From assembly GCA_027575765.1 (NCBI GenBank), contig JANBPT010000112.1:1-64000 (forward strand): a DNA stretch of 64,000 nt, written 5' to 3'. The notes beneath the pieces were generated by a model. That model had not been told where the DNA came from. It did not search any database and saw nothing but the letters and a program-made list of their open reading frames with translations. This document shows positions 31,406 to 41,968 of this stretch, piece by piece; the first letter of the stretch is position 1, and each line of letters opens with the position of its first letter. The position numbers and the translations under genes were made by a program. The DNA comes from Tieghemiomyces parasiticus (taxonomy: Eukaryota; Kickxellomycota; Dimargaritomycetes; Dimargaritales; Dimargaritaceae).

Positions 31406-31923
31406 TTATTTATCACTTAACAAATCTACCGTTATGGGTGACTCGTCGTCCTTAAATAGGTATGGTTCGAATGATGGTGTGCAACCGGTTGGTGTAGCTT
31501 GAGGCGCTTGGCTCGAGCGACTTTTTTTTGCATGAGGAGGAGGATCCAAACTCGAGCTGCATTCGCCTCTGAAGTCAGAAGGTCGCCGCCTTCCTATTTC
31601 ACCCAAAGGATGCGAATTATCCGTGATGGAAGTTTGAATATGCTATCAGGAAGACAGATTCTGAAGGGAGGCTTCCAGGGGTGTACTTCGGGTACAGTAT
31701 CACGTGCCGTTATATTGCCCTTGTCTTGACTGCTCACCCGTATGTGCTTAAATTTTTTCGGCACAAGGTGTTTGGTTGTCCCATCCCTACGATTTTTTTT
31801 CGCCCTCAAGGTGTAGGCTAGGTGCCAGATATATTGTTTCACCGTGGCTTCGTAAATTTCACCTATAAAGGCCTGCATCAGCTCGCCGTCTGTTGGCACT
31901 CCAGGCCCGCTTCTTTTTAACAT
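31406..31923 (-). CDS. Doubtful small two-exon gene, unknown
   Basis: A minus-strand frame from ATG 31921-31923 begins with a plausible helical segment (GELMQAFIGEIYEATVKQYIWHLAYTL). If bases 31643-31737 (GTGAGC...TAG) are an intron, exons 31738-31923 and 31406-31642 join in phase to give 140 residues. The second half is basic and Ser/Pro-rich and ends in an acidic DDESPITVDLL. The helix is reminiscent of small transcription-complex subunits, but no family can be named. The unspliced frame would instead give 109 residues. The composition is more AT-rich than in the strong genes, so this could be chance. Confidence 0.35.
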
Positions 31924-32521
31924 CTCCTACTTTTTTTTTAACTTTGCTAATCAGTGTTGTCCGACCTCGTTCTCATCATGTCATAAGTAACTGCCGCATT
32001 GTAAGGTAAGCACATTTTATCTTATTGCCTGATTTGCCCATCCTTATTTGGTTGTAATGATGATAAATTCAATCACAGACCTGATCTGATGAGTTCACTC
32101 TTGCGAGAGCTGCACCTTGGAGATAACGATTGTTCTGAGCCTTCTGGATTCCGCCGTTCATGCCGTAGCCGTTTTTATTAAGGTTGGACACGCCACTAAC
32201 ACTACACCGGGTTTGTTAATCCATATTCACTTCAAAACCCTAGTCACCGCAACGAACCACAACTCTAACCACAAACTTCGTGGTAATCAATTTTTCATGT
32301 AAAATAAACTATATATCAAGGAACTTGCCGGTTGAAATCGTAGTGTTACTTGTCATGCGACCAGTGGACTGCATTTAAAATGACTGCATCCGAACTGAGC
32401 TTACCCTATGGGAAATGGTGACCACCACTTCACTTCAAAAGCTATCCAAGTCCGAAACCGTTAATTTCACGGTGGAGCTAACATTAAAGGCGTAGGTGGC
32501 ATCCGCGCATTTATTAAGCTA
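31924..32521. other. Intergenic region
   Basis: About 600 bases of AT-rich sequence between two minus-strand gene models. Nothing recognisable is seen; it should contain the promoter of the doubtful small gene and the 3' end of the CINP-like gene. Confidence 0.5.
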
Positions 32522-33407
32522 TTATACGGAAGCCGCTTGCCGCCGGAGTTGCTTGATAGTCTGGATGATATCCCTCAGTTCCTGTTCAGGAACTGTCTCG
32601 ACACAGCACTGGTTGACCCATCGTGTTGTGAGCTCGTCGAACCCTTGGTCATTGCTGTGATGCTCCCCGTCGTCTGCCAGAACCGCGTTACTTAGCTGGT
32701 CGAGTAGATTGCGTTGGACCTCGCTCTCGGCGCGGTACATGTCAGCTAGGTGCTCCAAGATCGCCAAGACCCGCGCGGGCCCTACGACAGCTGGCCCCAC
32801 TGTGAACTGGGTAATCACGGTCGAATGCGCTGGATAGAACACGGGACAGCAAGGAAGTGTAGGTAAATAAGGTTATTCATAGTCCGCCGGATAGAGCAGT
32901 ACCCTATTCAGGCTGAAGTGGCCGGGCAGTTGGTCGACTTGAGGGGGAGGAAGGGCGGTCATAGGATGACCCTAGTGCATGCAAGTCGTCCTTACCTGCC
33001 GCCTGGCCGTTCAGGTCCGTTCCCTCGGCGGTGTAGTGATTGCGCAGCTGCCGTAAGTTTTCATCCATGACCTGAACATTAGCCAGCATACGCAAATGTA
33101 GTGCCCGTAGGCGGTCCAGGGCCCGGATGATTTCGGTGGTCTGGCGTGCTAGCAAGGTAGCTAGATCGGCGGCAGAAAGTTTCTGTCTACCAAGTAAACC
33201 CGGGGCGACCTGCCCCTGCTGTGCGATATAACGGCAAGTCTGGGCGTGCGCCCGCTGACTCCGAATGTTGCCGGCCGAGCGGAGTTGCACTTGGGACTCG
33301 CCATGGAGAGCATGCCAAGCGTCGCCCTGAGTCCGCCACCACTCCAGGGTTTCAAGCAGCTTGTCGGTGCTCTGGACTTTCGCGGTAATTGGTGCGGAAT
33401 GGGCCAT
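32522..33407 (-). CDS. CINP-like helical protein, two exons (possible 55LCC subunit)
   Basis: Exon 1 (32996-33407) and exon 2 (32522-32829) join in phase across a 166-base GTAAGG...CAG intron to give 239 residues. The protein is all helical. The pattern resembles CINP (CDK2-interacting protein, 212 residues in humans): a Trp-rich first helix (LEWWRTQGDAWHAL), a helix ending NLRQLRNHY, then LADMYRAESEVQRNL, and a last segment RWVNQCCVETVPEQELRDII. In animals CINP pairs with C1orf109 to anchor the AAA proteins SPATA5 and SPATA5L1 in the 55LCC complex, which acts in 60S maturation and replisome turnover. C1orf109 itself has a similar layout and is the main alternative. The match is by eye and remote; the gene model is stronger than the name. 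Confidence 0.6.
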
Positions 33408-34618
33408 GTCGTGCGTGGAAAATAGGGGAATGCTCTAAAGGTACGAAATCTGAGAAATATGATTGCAGCGTGTTAGTCGGTGGCAGATTAGAAGTTAAGC
33501 GTAGCCATTCTACCTCGCAGGATTGTGCGGCAAGCAGCAAAGTCAAGTCAGTACATAAGATTAGGGCCTCTGACCTATTCAACTGTTATTAATTTTTTGT
33601 AGAATCGGCTTAGCAAAAGTGATGGGATAGTATTATACGGGCCGGTGTTGGTGGGGAGCCTGGGTTCTAGCTGCGGCTTGATCTCACCTACGGTCCATTT
33701 TAATGACTAGAAGTCTGTGGTACGACAAAATGTACTGAGCTACAAAATAAAGCAAGCTTTAAGCTTTAAACGGAGTTGGGGATTGTTTGTCGGGTATAGT
33801 CTGTCGTTTATTGAGTGGTAGCTGTTAGGTCTTTTATACTTGAATGATGGCCAGCATCAATTAAATAACTAGCCAGCCTGGACTAGGGGGATCCAGGACG
33901 ACAGGCCGTGGCGGGACCGGGCGCCGGCGCCTGGAGTGGAGGCTATGTTCGAAGATTAGGAAAATTGAACGCCTATCGAAAAGGATAGATGGAGAGTAGG
34001 TTAAGGAGAGGGGGGGATAATCGATATGGATATAAGCGTGAAGCCTGGATAATACAGACTACCAAATAAATAGGCCATCATTGATCGAGGTCTAGCTATG
34101 GCATGGGGTGCGCGGAGGCGGGGATGCAGCATCAGTCAATGCTTCAATGAGATTCTCATTGTGAAGGCACTTCAATTGACCACAAGGCGTCTCTTGTGGG
34201 TGCCTGGAGAAGGAGCCACGGAGGAAGGACGAGCAAGGAGGTGAGGGCGATTAGGTGCTGCGTGTTTTATAGTGTCGTTTGGTCGGCCTTTGTTGCTACG
34301 CGACTTCAGGAGACAATGTCGTCTTTCCTTCCGTTGCAAGTGCTAGCCGAGGAAGGGCTTCCGGCGACAATATAGCGTGCCTCAATGCACGCCGCCAAGC
34401 GCCAACTAGATAATGATTTTGACAAAGGATAAATAACCAGCACTTCCGTCAAATGCAGAAAACGTAAAAATTAAGCGCAAAGTAGGGGAATTCCAGAAGT
34501 CTGGGAACTGTAATTTAATGGACGGAACGTTATCAAAGGATAAAATAAATCAATGTACATATAACGAGGTATTGACGCTAGGGAAAGGATGGGTGGAATA
34601 AAAATGAGGAGGTACTCC
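33408..34618. other. Intergenic region
   Basis: About 1.2 kb between the CINP-like gene promoter and the 3' end of the cis-prenyltransferase gene. Apart from a CGGGCGCCGGCGCCTGG palindrome-like stretch near 33918-33934 and short A-rich tracts, no gene or repeat is seen. Confidence 0.5.
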
Positions 34619-35800
34619 CTAGTTGATAGCGGCTCGCTGCTTCTCTTCCTGGATGCCCGAATAGGTGACCTGGAACTCGAGCAACATGGTCAGCAAGGTC
34701 CACAGGGTAAATTCGGGCCAGAGCTCCGTGGTGAAGTGGATTGAGCAGTGGTTGGCAATCTGGGCCAGCAGGAAGTCACTGAAGCGGCTCTCACCCGAGG
34801 TGCGGACTAGCATATCCAAAGGGGGCGACTTGGAGGTAAAGAGATGGCCTTCGATATTTTTCCACTGGATTTCGCTGTCGAATGGTAAAATTAAGGAATG
34901 TGAGAGGGTTGGTGGGTTAGAATATACACACAATAAGCAGGAATGGCTCTAAACAAAACCGCACCTTGCCGAGGGGTAGGTGGTACAATGGGGAGGCTTG
35001 AGCGGGTAGGTTGTAATATGCCTGGGAGAGGATTTCAACTCCGGTCGGTGCTAGGATCGTGGGGTGATAGAAAACTTACTCGGCAACCAGGACGCCCTCG
35101 TCGACCTCTTCGGCGGTGCGGCGAATGGCCGTGGTGATCTCGTCGCTCGAATTGTAGGAGAAGCACACATTGAGCACAGCCCTAGGGAGGTCAAGAGCAG
35201 TCATGATTAAGGGTAGTGACCGTGTAGATTAGTAAAGGATCACGATATCGTGGTATTCTATTATCGAACGTACAGCCACTAAATTATCACGGCCATATAA
35301 AGAGTCACTCATAGACTCCAGGAGGGGTAGGCTACTTACTTGTCATTCTGCTCGGTGAGGCTGTGCACCTCATCGATCTTATCGCGGACGTCTGGGGCGA
35401 GCAAGTCAAGGTTACCGCACACGCGGACATTGATGCCGTACTTGCGCACCGTCTCGCTTTCTCGACAGAACACCACCAGCTTCTCCTTGGCTAGGTTCAT
35501 CAAAGTCTCCACTTCCTCAGTGGGCCGGTTGAAGTTGTCGATGCTGAAGGCGTAGATGCTGACGGCCGGGATGCCCAGCTGCATGCACCATTCCAGGACC
35601 TCCTCAAGTTTGTGGAACCCCCTCAAGTGACCTTGTTGCGTGGCCACTCCAAGGCTGCGGGCGTACCGGCGGTTGCCGTCCATGATAAAGGCCACATGGC
35701 GTGGTATGGGTCCTTGGCGAAGAATGTTGATCGCTAGCCGGCGGAACCGCTGCGTAGTCTCGGTAACCAGGTACTGAAGAACAGCCGGTACGTATACCAT
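34619..35800 (-). CDS. cis-Prenyltransferase (dehydrodolichyl diphosphate synthase, Rer2/Srt1/DHDDS type), three exons
   Basis: Exons 35340-35800, 35080-35181 and 34619-34874 join in frame to give 272 residues. The enzyme adds isopentenyl units in cis to farnesyl diphosphate at the ER, making the dolichol precursor for protein glycosylation. Visible family motifs are HVAFIMDGNRRYAR (catalytic Asp and substrate-binding region), GHLRGFHKLEEVLEWC, YAFSIDNFNRP, and DMLVRTSGESRFSDFLLAQ with the allylic-binding Arg residues and Ser-Asp. The C-terminus is short, ending QEEKQRAAIN, like the catalytic eukaryotic subunit. Fungal enzymes of this kind usually pair with Nus1; no Nus1 gene is visible here. 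A hydrophobic N-terminal helix (VYVPAVLQYLV) may aid membrane association. Confidence 0.93.
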
Positions 35801-36858
35801 GGCGGTGGGAGGAGAGGAATGGCGGGATTCAAATATGGGTGGGGAGGTTAATTAAGACCGGGCGACGAGGCGAAGGAATGCGACACAAGCTAGCCGAAAT
35901 GATAGGGTGGGGTGTTACAAAGTCGGTGGAATTTATAGACCTGAACTCTGAAGGTGGCAACTTTTCTAAGGACCGGAGTGGACCTGCGCGACCATCGCTT
36001 CAAGACCCCAAGGTAAGCAGTCGACGTGGTGTGAAGGTATGGTCAGGAGTTGGCCAAGCTGGCGACAGCCACGGGCGAGGGGTACTTGGTGAGCTAGGTA
36101 GAGCGGGCGGTGCAGATCTAGGCGGGGGGCATTTTCGGAGTGGAGTCCGAAGCGCAAAACGGGACGGATGAAGAATTGACATAATTTTCAGGGTCTCGAG
36201 CTTTATGACCCCGCTCTATCAGTCTTATTGGAGATGGAAGGACTGACAGGACGGAATGACCATTACCCCTGGTGGCTGCAGAAATCTGGCAAGGTCTGCT
36301 ATTTCTGAGCACAGGCCTAAAACTCCGCCTAAAGAACTGTGGTTTTCACCGGCCTGCGGATCAAGTGGCGAGTGGAGTCCCCAGGGTAGCCTCGGTTGAG
36401 AGAGGATCTGATTAGGGGCCTGGGGAATGGCCCCGTATGCGAGTCCTTACCAGCTTATCAAGCGGGGAAGCGGTAAAAAGCCGTTGGATCTCACTTCAAC
36501 TGATGCCCTTGGTAGGACGGAGTTGGCAAGCCCAGGTAAGGCCATGCCTGGTCGTCCGGATACAGTAAAAGCGGCGACCCGGCTTGATGAGTTCCAACAA
36601 ATCAGAAGACTCTATACCATCGTAGACACCCCGCTGTCGTCGGCTAGATTGTGCCTACAAGGGCAGCCATTAAGCGGCCATTGAAGTACAATTGAACTTT
36701 TATTTTTATAATACAGGATCCAGACGGCCAAGAAACCAAGTGTGATTAGGGAGGAGCGAAATAGAAGAGATTGAGATACCTCGACCGATCGCGGCCGAAG
36801 AAGAGGTGGAGCAGGGTATAGCGTTGAGCACGGGATAGAGAGTGTAAAATTAACAGAA
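35801..36858. other. Intergenic region
   Basis: About 1.06 kb upstream of the cis-prenyltransferase gene. ORFs of up to 110 codons at 35839-36171 and 85 codons at 36427-36684 show no domain, and neither has coding-like composition. Confidence 0.45.
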
Positions 36859-37176
36859 CTAGGAACCCCCAGTGGCAGCGGCCGGCGCAGCAGTGGAAGA
36901 GACGGTCACGAACACCGTCGCCACCGTCGGAGTAGGGTTAGCGGCGGCCGCGGCGGAGGAGGAGGCAGCGGCGGCACGAGCCGCCGCCTCTTCCTTCTTC
37001 TTCTCGTGACGCTTCGAGAAGTACCCGGCCACTGTTGTGACAGCCGGAACGAGCCAACCAAGGAAACCTAGCGCGCGGCGCTCCAGTTTTTGTCCCGTGG
37101 GAACTTGGGGAGTAGGATAAGCCGCAACAATTGCCAGGACCAGCACGGCGACAAAGATCAGGACAGAGAAACGCAT
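36859..37176 (-). CDS. Small secreted protein with putative Kex2-type processed peptide
   Basis: This intronless ORF encodes 105 residues. A strong signal peptide (MRFSVLIFVAVLVLAIVAA, cleavage near residue 19) is followed by a short spacer with PTPQVPTGQ. A dibasic RR at 33-34 and KR at 55-56 bracket a 20-residue hydrophobic segment (35-54) containing GFLGWLVPAV and GYFS. After this comes a Lys/Glu helix (57-65), an Ala-rich run and a Thr/Val/Ala tail. The layout (signal, Kex2-type sites, hydrophobic amphipathic segment) is that of precursors for secreted fungal peptides, such as pheromones or membrane-active peptides. The tail lacks a CaaX box, and no family match is recognised. The alternative is a single-pass membrane or wall protein. 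Function unknown. Confidence 0.65.
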   Translation of the reverse strand: MRFSVLIFVAVLVLAIVAAYPTPQVPTGQKLERRALGFLGWLVPAVTTVAGYFSKRHEKKKEEAAARAAAASSSAAAAANPTPTVATVFVTVSSTAAPAAATGGS

Positions 37177-38804
37177 CCTGTGGGAGTTATGTTGGGTATG
37201 GTAGGGGACAATAGAAAGGGTGTGGGTTCGAAAAGCAATTATGGTTGTAGGCCAATAGCAGAGGTAGATTGAAATTAAAGCGGAAAGTAGTGATTGCGGA
37301 GTTGTGGGGAAGGTTGGACTTTGGTAGCTGCTGACAACGAAGGGAGGGGGTGGCGATGAGGGCCTTTATACGACTTGCAGGGCGTTTTCCAGGCTGACGC
37401 CGCGAGCTGCGGCAGGCATGTTGTTTTTTTTTGGTCTTGCCATCTTGACCAAGGAGCAGACTGGCTACGGAAACGACTGACGGAGCCATTGCGTCCCCGG
37501 GGAGGACCCGGGACACTCGGTAGAGTGACCGATTTAGCCGAACAGGAGGGTAGACCATAGCACCCCCTGTCGGAAGTAGAGCACACAGAACCGGCGGAAA
37601 AAGCCAAAACGACGTCCATACTCCGAGATCGCGACCAGCACTACCGTAATCAGCTGTCTCCCGATCCGCCGGGAAGACTCGTCCTTGACACCCACCTTTA
37701 GGCTCGTTCAAGCGCCTCAAAAGAACCTAAGCAGAGAGAGAAGGGGGATGCAAGGCTGGACGATAGGGCTCCGATCCTCCGCTATAGGAAAGTGACCAGG
37801 CTCACGGGCCGTGTCCCTCCTCCTTTCTCCTTTTTGAGGCAACGACTTGTAAAGGGCAGGTGGTGGACAGACTTTCCTCCCGGCCCTGGCTTCGAGTCTG
37901 TGCGCTCGGTCTGGGGCCCGCGTCAGGGTCAGCTGCTCGATTTATATTAAAAGGACAGGGGAGTGAGAATTGGGAATATAGTTTAAGCCCGCACAGAAAC
38001 CGACCCGACGTCGCTCCAGCACGAGAGGGAGGCTAGGTCTTTGGGCCGTCAGTAGCTTCAAGGGCAGAGGGGAGGAGTGGTTGAATAGCAATAGTTCGAT
38101 GGCAACCTACGGTGGCGGTGGGATCACAGGTGGCAAGGAGGGAGTTTAGCCTGCTACGAAGCGTTGGACCGGTGGACGACTTCATTTCCAGCGAAATAGC
38201 CTGTCGCAACCACCACCTTTGGCGCTTCCCATTAGCTGGACCTCAAAGCTATACAAGAAACCTCACTTGGATCGTAAGGCAGGGTCTCCACGGCCTTGTA
38301 CAGCAACCACAACTCTTCGGCCTATCATGAGACACGCTAGTTGGCGATGTCGCACGGGGCTCAGTCTTTCCCTCCTACCTGGTCATTAGCTGCCTCATCA
38401 ATGGCAAAAGCACGTGATCTATATAGGCCCCTAGCCATGCCCACAAAGCTGGGTGAAGACAAAAAAAAAAGAAAAAATATATGATTGATGTAGTATTCTT
38501 GTGAGGCCACTCGCCGATGCAGCACGAAAGTTAGGACCGCGACGCAAAAAAAACCGCCCGGGCTCCAGTTCACCTGCAGACCGCCGTGCACACGGTCAGC
38601 CCCGCTGTCACCCGTGTCCACGATTCCATTACATGGTCCCTCAGCGCTCGTTTCTCAGCCACCTAACATTCGGACCCTCCCTTCTCCGCATTAGCCACTA
38701 CCTACCCTTTTCGGCTGCATCCCCCGTCGACCCGGACCGGGCCCCCGACCGTATTTTGACCCTACCCCTCGGAGTGCCCCCTCTTCATCCCCTTCACCGT
38801 CGTT
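37177..38804. other. Divergent intergenic region
   Basis: About 1.6 kb between the small secreted gene (minus) and SPB1 (plus). A 177-codon minus-strand ORF at 37187-37720 lacks any domain or coding-like pattern and lies in the presumed promoter. The last 150 bases before the SPB1 ATG are pyrimidine-rich. Confidence 0.5.
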
Positions 38805-41369
38805 ATGGGTTTCAGTAAGGCCACCGGCAAAGGCCGGTTGGATAAATACTACCATTTGGCCAAAGACCAAGGGTACCGTGCCCGATCCGCCTTCAAGCTC
38901 ATTCAGCTCAACAAAAAGTACAACTTCTTGGGGTCCTCGCGCTGTGTGGTGGACCTGTGCGCGGCCCCCGGCGGTTGGCTGCAAGTGGCCAAGAAGTACA
39001 TGCCCGTCTCGAGCTTGCTTATCGGTGTGGACCTGACGGCCATCAAGCCCATCCCGGGCGTCATTACCTTCCAGTCTGATATCACCAGCGAGAAGTGCCG
39101 TGCCCAGCTACGTGCCGAGCTCAAGACGTGGAAGGCCGACGTAGTTCTTCACGATGGTGCCCCCAACGTGGGTACGGCCTGGGCCCAGGATGCCTTCAGC
39201 CAGGCCGAGCTGACCCTGATGTCCCTCAAGCTGGCCGTTGAGTTTCTGGGTCAAGGTGGTATCTTTGTCACCAAGGTGTTCCGGTCCAAGGACTACAACA
39301 ACCTGATGTGGGTGTTCAAGCAGCTCTTCCGCAAGGTCGAGGCCACTAAGCCCCCGTCCTCGCGTAATGTGTCAGCTGAGATCTTCGTGGTGTGCCGCGA
39401 CTTCATCGCCCCGCGTCGTATCGACCCGCGGTTCCTCGACCCTGCCTACGTGTTTCAGGAACTGGAGACCGAGGCTGCCGGCCCCACCGTCAACATTCTT
39501 CGCCCTGAAAAACACATCCGCGCCCGTGATGGTTACGAGGAAGGTAACTACACCATGTTCAAGACGATGGACGCCCTGGACTACCTTCGCTCCACCAATC
39601 CTACCGACATCTTGGCCCGCTACAGCGCCCTTACGTTCGACACCGAATCGAGCCGCGCTCTGCTCGAAATGCCCGTCACCAACAGCGAGATTCCGGAACT
39701 GTGCAAGGATCTGAAGGTCCTTGGCCGTGGTGATTTCCGGTCCCTCATGAAGTGGCATGCGGCAATGTCCCGAAAGCACTCTGACCTGGTGGGTCACGGA
39801 GTGGCCGGCCAGAAGCGCGCCCGCGAGGAAGGCGAGGAATCGGAAGAGGAGGAAGAGGAGGAGGACCTCGACCAGCTGGCCAAGTCTGCCCTCAACCGTC
39901 AGAAGCGGGAACGCCGCCGTGCCAATGAGAAGAAGCAACGCACCATCATGCGGCTCCAGCTGGACATGGCGACCCCAGTCGACCTGGCTGATACCTCGGG
40001 CGACAAGTCCCGCTCTCTGTTTGACTTGAAGGGCGCCGAGAAGCGTGTAGATATCCGGAAGCTCCGCAAGGCCGACATTGAGTCGATCGACGTGGACGAG
40101 CTGGAAATGTCGAGCGACGGCGAGTACCTCTACGACCCAACCACGAACGATGGTATCGAGGTGGACGAGGACTACGGTCCGGACAGCGAGGATGAGCTTG
40201 GGAACCTCGAGGAGGAACTCGACCACATGTACGATGAGTACACGCGCATGAAGCGTGACCGTGACGCCCGCCTCCGTGTTGAGCAGGCCCGGCTGCAGGA
40301 GGAGGAGTTCACCGGGTTCGGGGACCGCCCAGTCGATTCCGATGGCGACGCCGACAGCGACGAAAATTACGACCGGAATGCACCCTACCCGGGCGGCAGG
40401 CCGTCCCACGGTGATAGCAGTGATAGTGACGACAGTGATGACGATGATGACGAGGCGCACGGTGATGCCGTCAGCGATGACGAGACGGAGATGCCTATCG
40501 CCCGTGCGCGGACCCAGAAACGTAAGGGACCCCTCACCGTGCACCTTGACGAGGAGGAGAGCGCCGAGGCCAAGGCGGCCATACAGGCGGGCCGTTTGCC
40601 TGGCAAGGCCGCCCTATGGTTTAATCAGCCCATGTTCCAAGGCCTAGACGACGAAGCTGAGGCGTCCGAAGACGCCATGGACGAGGACGAGATTGAAGAG
40701 GTGGCCGTATCGTCCGCCGACGAGGATGACCAAGACCAAGTCAAGATCGAGATGGTGCCCCGCCAGCCCGAGGCTCCTGCACGCGACCCGAGCCTGATCC
40801 TGGACACACCCGAGGCCATGACGCTCGCGTACGCCCTAGCTAACGGCCAAATGACCAAGAACGACCTGCTCAACCAGGGGTTCCATCGCTGGGCCTTCAA
40901 CGACACGGAGGGTCTTCCGGACTGGTTCGTGCACGATGAGCGGCGGCACCGGAAACCCAATCTCCCGGTCACCAAGGAGGCCGTCCGGATACTCCGCGAG
41001 AAGCAACGGGCCATCGACGCGCGCCCCATCAAGAAGGTTGCCGAGGCCAAGTCGCGCAAAAAGTTCAAGGCCTCCCAGCGCCTAGCCAAGGTCCAGAGCA
41101 AGGCTAACCACGTCGCCGATAATGACGACCTCACCGAGCGTGAAAAGTCCAAGGCCATCAACCAGCTTCTCAAGAAGTCTACCAATCCCCAGGGCAAGGA
41201 GCAGAAGAAGGTCAGCCTCGTGGTTGCCAGAGGCAAGAATCGCGGTGTGCAGGGTCGCCCCCAAGGCGTCAAGGGCCGGTACAAGATGGTCGACGCCCGG
41301 ATGAAGAAAGAAATGCGCGCCACCAAGCGCAAGGCCAAGAAGGCCCAGAAGGGCCGCAAGAAGAATTAG
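38805..41369 (+). CDS. SPB1: rRNA 2'-O-ribose methyltransferase Spb1
   Basis: This is an 854-residue intronless nucleolar protein of the Spb1/FTSJ3 family. Spb1 methylates a Gly position in the 25S rRNA A-loop and is needed for 60S maturation. The FtsJ-type methyltransferase domain occupies about residues 5-205. Its K-D-K-E tetrad is visible as Lys31 (AFKLIQL), Asp117 (LHDGAPN), Lys157 (VTKVFR) and Glu192 (SAEIFVV). The SAM-binding VVDLCAAPGGW is at 48-58. A central DUF3381-type region follows, then acidic stretches (EESEEEEEEED; a Ser/Asp run near 540) typical of nucleolar proteins. The Spb1 C-terminal domain is at about 690-850 (GFHRWAFND..GLPDWFVHDE) with a very basic Lys-rich end. Length is close to yeast Spb1 (841). 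Confidence 0.97.
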   Translation: MGFSKATGKGRLDKYYHLAKDQGYRARSAFKLIQLNKKYNFLGSSRCVVDLCAAPGGWLQVAKKYMPVSSLLIGVDLTAIKPIPGVITFQSDITSEKCRAQLRAELKTWKADVVLHDGAPNVGTAWAQDAFSQAELTLMSLKLAVEFLGQGGIFVTKVFRSKDYNNLMWVFKQLFRKVEATKPPSSRNVSAEIFVVCRDFIAPRRIDPRFLDPAYVFQELETEAAGPTVNILRPEKHIRARDGYEEGNYTMFKTMDALDYLRSTNPTDILARYSALTFDTESSRALLEMPVTNSEIPELCKDLKVLGRGDFRSLMKWHAAMSRKHSDLVGHGVAGQKRAREEGEESEEEEEEEDLDQLAKSALNRQKRERRRANEKKQRTIMRLQLDMATPVDLADTSGDKSRSLFDLKGAEKRVDIRKLRKADIESIDVDELEMSSDGEYLYDPTTNDGIEVDEDYGPDSEDELGNLEEELDHMYDEYTRMKRDRDARLRVEQARLQEEEFTGFGDRPVDSDGDADSDENYDRNAPYPGGRPSHGDSSDSDDSDDDDDEAHGDAVSDDETEMPIARARTQKRKGPLTVHLDEEESAEAKAAIQAGRLPGKAALWFNQPMFQGLDDEAEASEDAMDEDEIEEVAVSSADEDDQDQVKIEMVPRQPEAPARDPSLILDTPEAMTLAYALANGQMTKNDLLNQGFHRWAFNDTEGLPDWFVHDERRHRKPNLPVTKEAVRILREKQRAIDARPIKKVAEAKSRKKFKASQRLAKVQSKANHVADNDDLTEREKSKAINQLLKKSTNPQGKEQKKVSLVVARGKNRGVQGRPQGVKGRYKMVDARMKKEMRATKRKAKKAQKGRKKN

Positions 41370-41968
41370 ATGGCTGGTCGTTTCATTTTTCCGTTCAATT
41401 ATGCATGCTACACACTTTGATTCTTAGCTTATTGGTAAATGGATGAATAACTAAAGCTATAAATGTTGTCTATCATTTCACTCCTAGATTTTGTCAATGC
41501 CCAAAAAGGGGGTGCGGGAACGTACGCGAAATGACGTACCGGCATGGGCCATGGGGAGAGCCAGGCTGATCAAGAAGCCTATAATCAGTATGTGCCGAGG
41601 TATGCCTTGGAGACGAGAAGGGAGGGGGGAGGGTTGCCATAGGGAAGTTAGACTTGCGGCGGGCGGATATACCCACGGCCAGCGGAGCTAAATGTAGGGC
41701 TACCCTTCGAGCGGAGCCCACACCGTCTTCATATGCCAACGTAAACCTGTCGGGGGCGACGGTGTCCGACTTTTATCCACACTTTGACTCCCCCCTATGG
41801 TTCTACCCGACCGTTCATCCGCGACTGCTGCGTTGTCTCTATATTTACATCCGGCTCTCCTCATTTACCCTCTTCTGTGTACCAATACCCTCTAGCCTGC
41901 CTATAGGCCTCTATCCTACCCCGCCGCCCTACGTAATCTCCACCCAGCCCTTTCTCCCCTCTTCCGAA
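41370..41968. other. Intergenic region
   Basis: About 600 bases between SPB1 and TSC13. The TSC13 frame stays open upstream to 41654, but the protein-like sequence begins at ATG 41969, so the upstream part is treated as 5' UTR. The segment 41760-41960 is pyrimidine-rich. Confidence 0.55.

Noticed and set aside
31455..31480. GGTTCGAAT B-box-like sequence
   Set aside because: No T-stem pairing, and no A-box or acceptor stem at tRNA distances.
37215..37240. GGGTTCGAAAAG B-box-like sequence
   Set aside because: The flanks cannot form a T-stem and no A-box is found upstream.
37187..37720. A 177-codon minus-strand frame upstream of the small secreted gene
   Set aside because: There is no domain, many residues come from short purine/pyrimidine tracts, and it would fill the promoter of the secreted gene.
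39372..40544. A 390-codon open frame on the minus strand
   Set aside because: It lies entirely antisense to SPB1, whose domains are unmistakable. Its Val/Leu-rich translation is the mirror of Asp/Glu/Lys-rich coding in GC-rich DNA.
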